Shown: positions 24,918 through 25,209 of the stretch, piece after piece
How the letters are laid out: every line of letters starts with the position of its first letter
Position numbering within the stretch: position 1 is the stretch's first letter
DNA from: Tritrichomonas musculus
Taxonomy: Eukaryota; Parabasalia; Tritrichomonadida; Tritrichomonadidae
DNA length: 25,209 nt
Direction of reading: 5' to 3'
Assembly (NCBI GenBank): GCA_039105265.1
Contig: JAPFFF010000351.1
Location: 1-25,209, forward strand
The notes under the pieces: model-generated
Seen by the model: the letters and a program-made list of their open reading frames with translations, nothing else
What the model was told of the DNA's origin: nothing
The model's database searches: none
Made by a program: the position numbers and the translations under genes

Positions 24918-25209
24918 ATGAACAAGTGGGGGAAAATCATTGTTGATAGAATTGATAATAATGAACATCGTCATTATCCTCTTGATGACAAAGAAAGAAA
25001 CATTACCAAGTTCCCAAAGAAAAAAAAGCGAGTGGGCTTGTATAAAAACTATAAGGAACATCAAGAAGAAGAAGAAGAAGAAATGTTTATAGTGACAGAG
25101 TGTCATTTTATTCCCTATGAATATAAAGAGATAGGTGTTCAAACTGAAGACCTTTGGGATGTAGGTGTTCAAACTAATGCTGAACTACCTCATATAGAAG
25201 AACTACTTA
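24918..25209 (+). CDS. Open-ended gene with SV40-like nuclear signal and two GVQT motifs (first 97 codons)
   Basis: The frame is open from the ATG to the end of the window with no stop, so the gene continues beyond it. A basic cluster PKKKKRV (33-39) closely resembles the SV40 large T nuclear localisation signal. A Glu-rich run follows (50-55), then IGVQTEDLWDVGVQTNAEL (72-90), two G-V-Q-T motifs exactly ten residues apart. That is the spacing style of multivalent dynein light chain LC8 ligands. The sequence looks disordered between the motifs. An Inr lies 14 nt before the start, and the 41-bp spacer is shared with the divergent HNH gene. The hydrophobic frame on the opposite strand is its antisense shadow. 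Function is unknown; nuclear delivery or a link to microtubule motors is a hypothesis. Confidence 0.8.
   Translation, partial: MNKWGKIIVDRIDNNEHRHYPLDDKERNITKFPKKKKRVGLYKNYKEHQEEEEEEMFIVTECHFIPYEYKEIGVQTEDLWDVGVQTNAELPHIEELL

Larger units (their letters stand above)
1..25209. mobile_element. Polinton/Maverick element, nearly complete, right end outside window
   Basis: The window encodes the full Polinton hallmark set: protein-primed PolB, rve-type integrase, A32-like packaging ATPase, Ulp1/adenain-like protease, double-jelly-roll major capsid protein and a candidate minor capsid protein, plus about fifteen accessory genes. Such elements are known to be abundant in Trichomonas vaginalis, and the AT-rich, intron-free genes with Inr-type starts fit that host. 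It looks whole, with about zero obvious breaks in the canonical genes, which suggests a recent insertion. No right terminal inverted repeat is visible because a gene runs off position 25209. I found no inverted match between the outermost bases of the two window ends, so the exact boundaries are unknown; the left boundary may lie within 1-244. The family call is firm, the host call is inference. Confidence 0.93.

Noticed and set aside
24897-25172. Minus-strand hydrophobic 91-residue frame
   Set aside because: It is antisense to the open plus-strand gene that has an Inr, a nuclear signal and repeated motifs; its Phe/Leu runs are the mirror of AAG/GAA codons.

Overview
This window is almost entirely one Polinton/Maverick element, a virus-like giant DNA transposon. 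Its protein set is diagnostic: a protein-primed family B DNA polymerase, a retrovirus-type (rve) integrase, an A32/FtsK-like packaging ATPase, a Ulp1/adenain-like cysteine protease, a double-jelly-roll major capsid protein and at least one candidate minor capsid protein. The host is probably Trichomonas vaginalis or a close parabasalid. The reasons are AT-rich DNA with short intron-free genes, the parabasalid initiator (Inr, TCAYTW) 10-25 nt before the ATG of seven genes, and a Glu/Ala/Arg/Lys/Gln coiled-coil repeat style that I associate with that genome. The species call is inference. The element looks whole and young: all canonical genes are long and open, and I see about zero obvious breaks. 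The right end runs off the window, so the right terminus is not seen.

Layout, left to right. Positions 1-244 are non-coding, with a GC-rich hairpin, a purine tract and a 40-bp-period direct repeat, which may be (sub)terminal DNA. Positions 245-8153 hold two very large minus-strand genes that share a module of about 330 residues and a C-terminal coiled coil; they are candidate virion surface or fibre proteins. A small beta-rich plus-strand gene follows at 8170-8910, then the polymerase (minus, to 12187) and a GC-richer coiled-coil/poly-proline gene (to 13677). From 13868 to 15276 there are three small genes of both orientations around a 13-copy, 19-bp minisatellite. From 15330 to 24232 ten minus-strand genes stand head to tail with gaps of only 6-47 bp: three unknowns, the major capsid protein, a basic/acidic core-like protein, an adenovirus pVI-like protein, the packaging ATPase, the integrase, a candidate minor capsid protein and the protease. 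The right end (24300-25209) has a small helical protein, an HNH endonuclease and an open-ended plus-strand gene with an SV40-like nuclear localisation signal.

Together these genes cover replication (polymerase), chromosomal integration (integrase), and capsid assembly, packaging and maturation (capsid proteins, ATPase, protease, pVI-like protein). Three things go beyond the standard description. First, start regions fall into two classes: host-type Inr for the polymerase and accessory genes, and an Inr-less class with a T-rich tract running into (T/A)AAATG for every capsid, packaging, integrase and giant gene, reminiscent of poxvirus late promoters. Second, a recurrent G(V/I/T)QT motif, resembling dynein light chain LC8 ligands, occurs in three otherwise unrelated proteins. 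Third, an IKGG protease-type site in the 151-residue protein lies where adenovirus pVI is cut.
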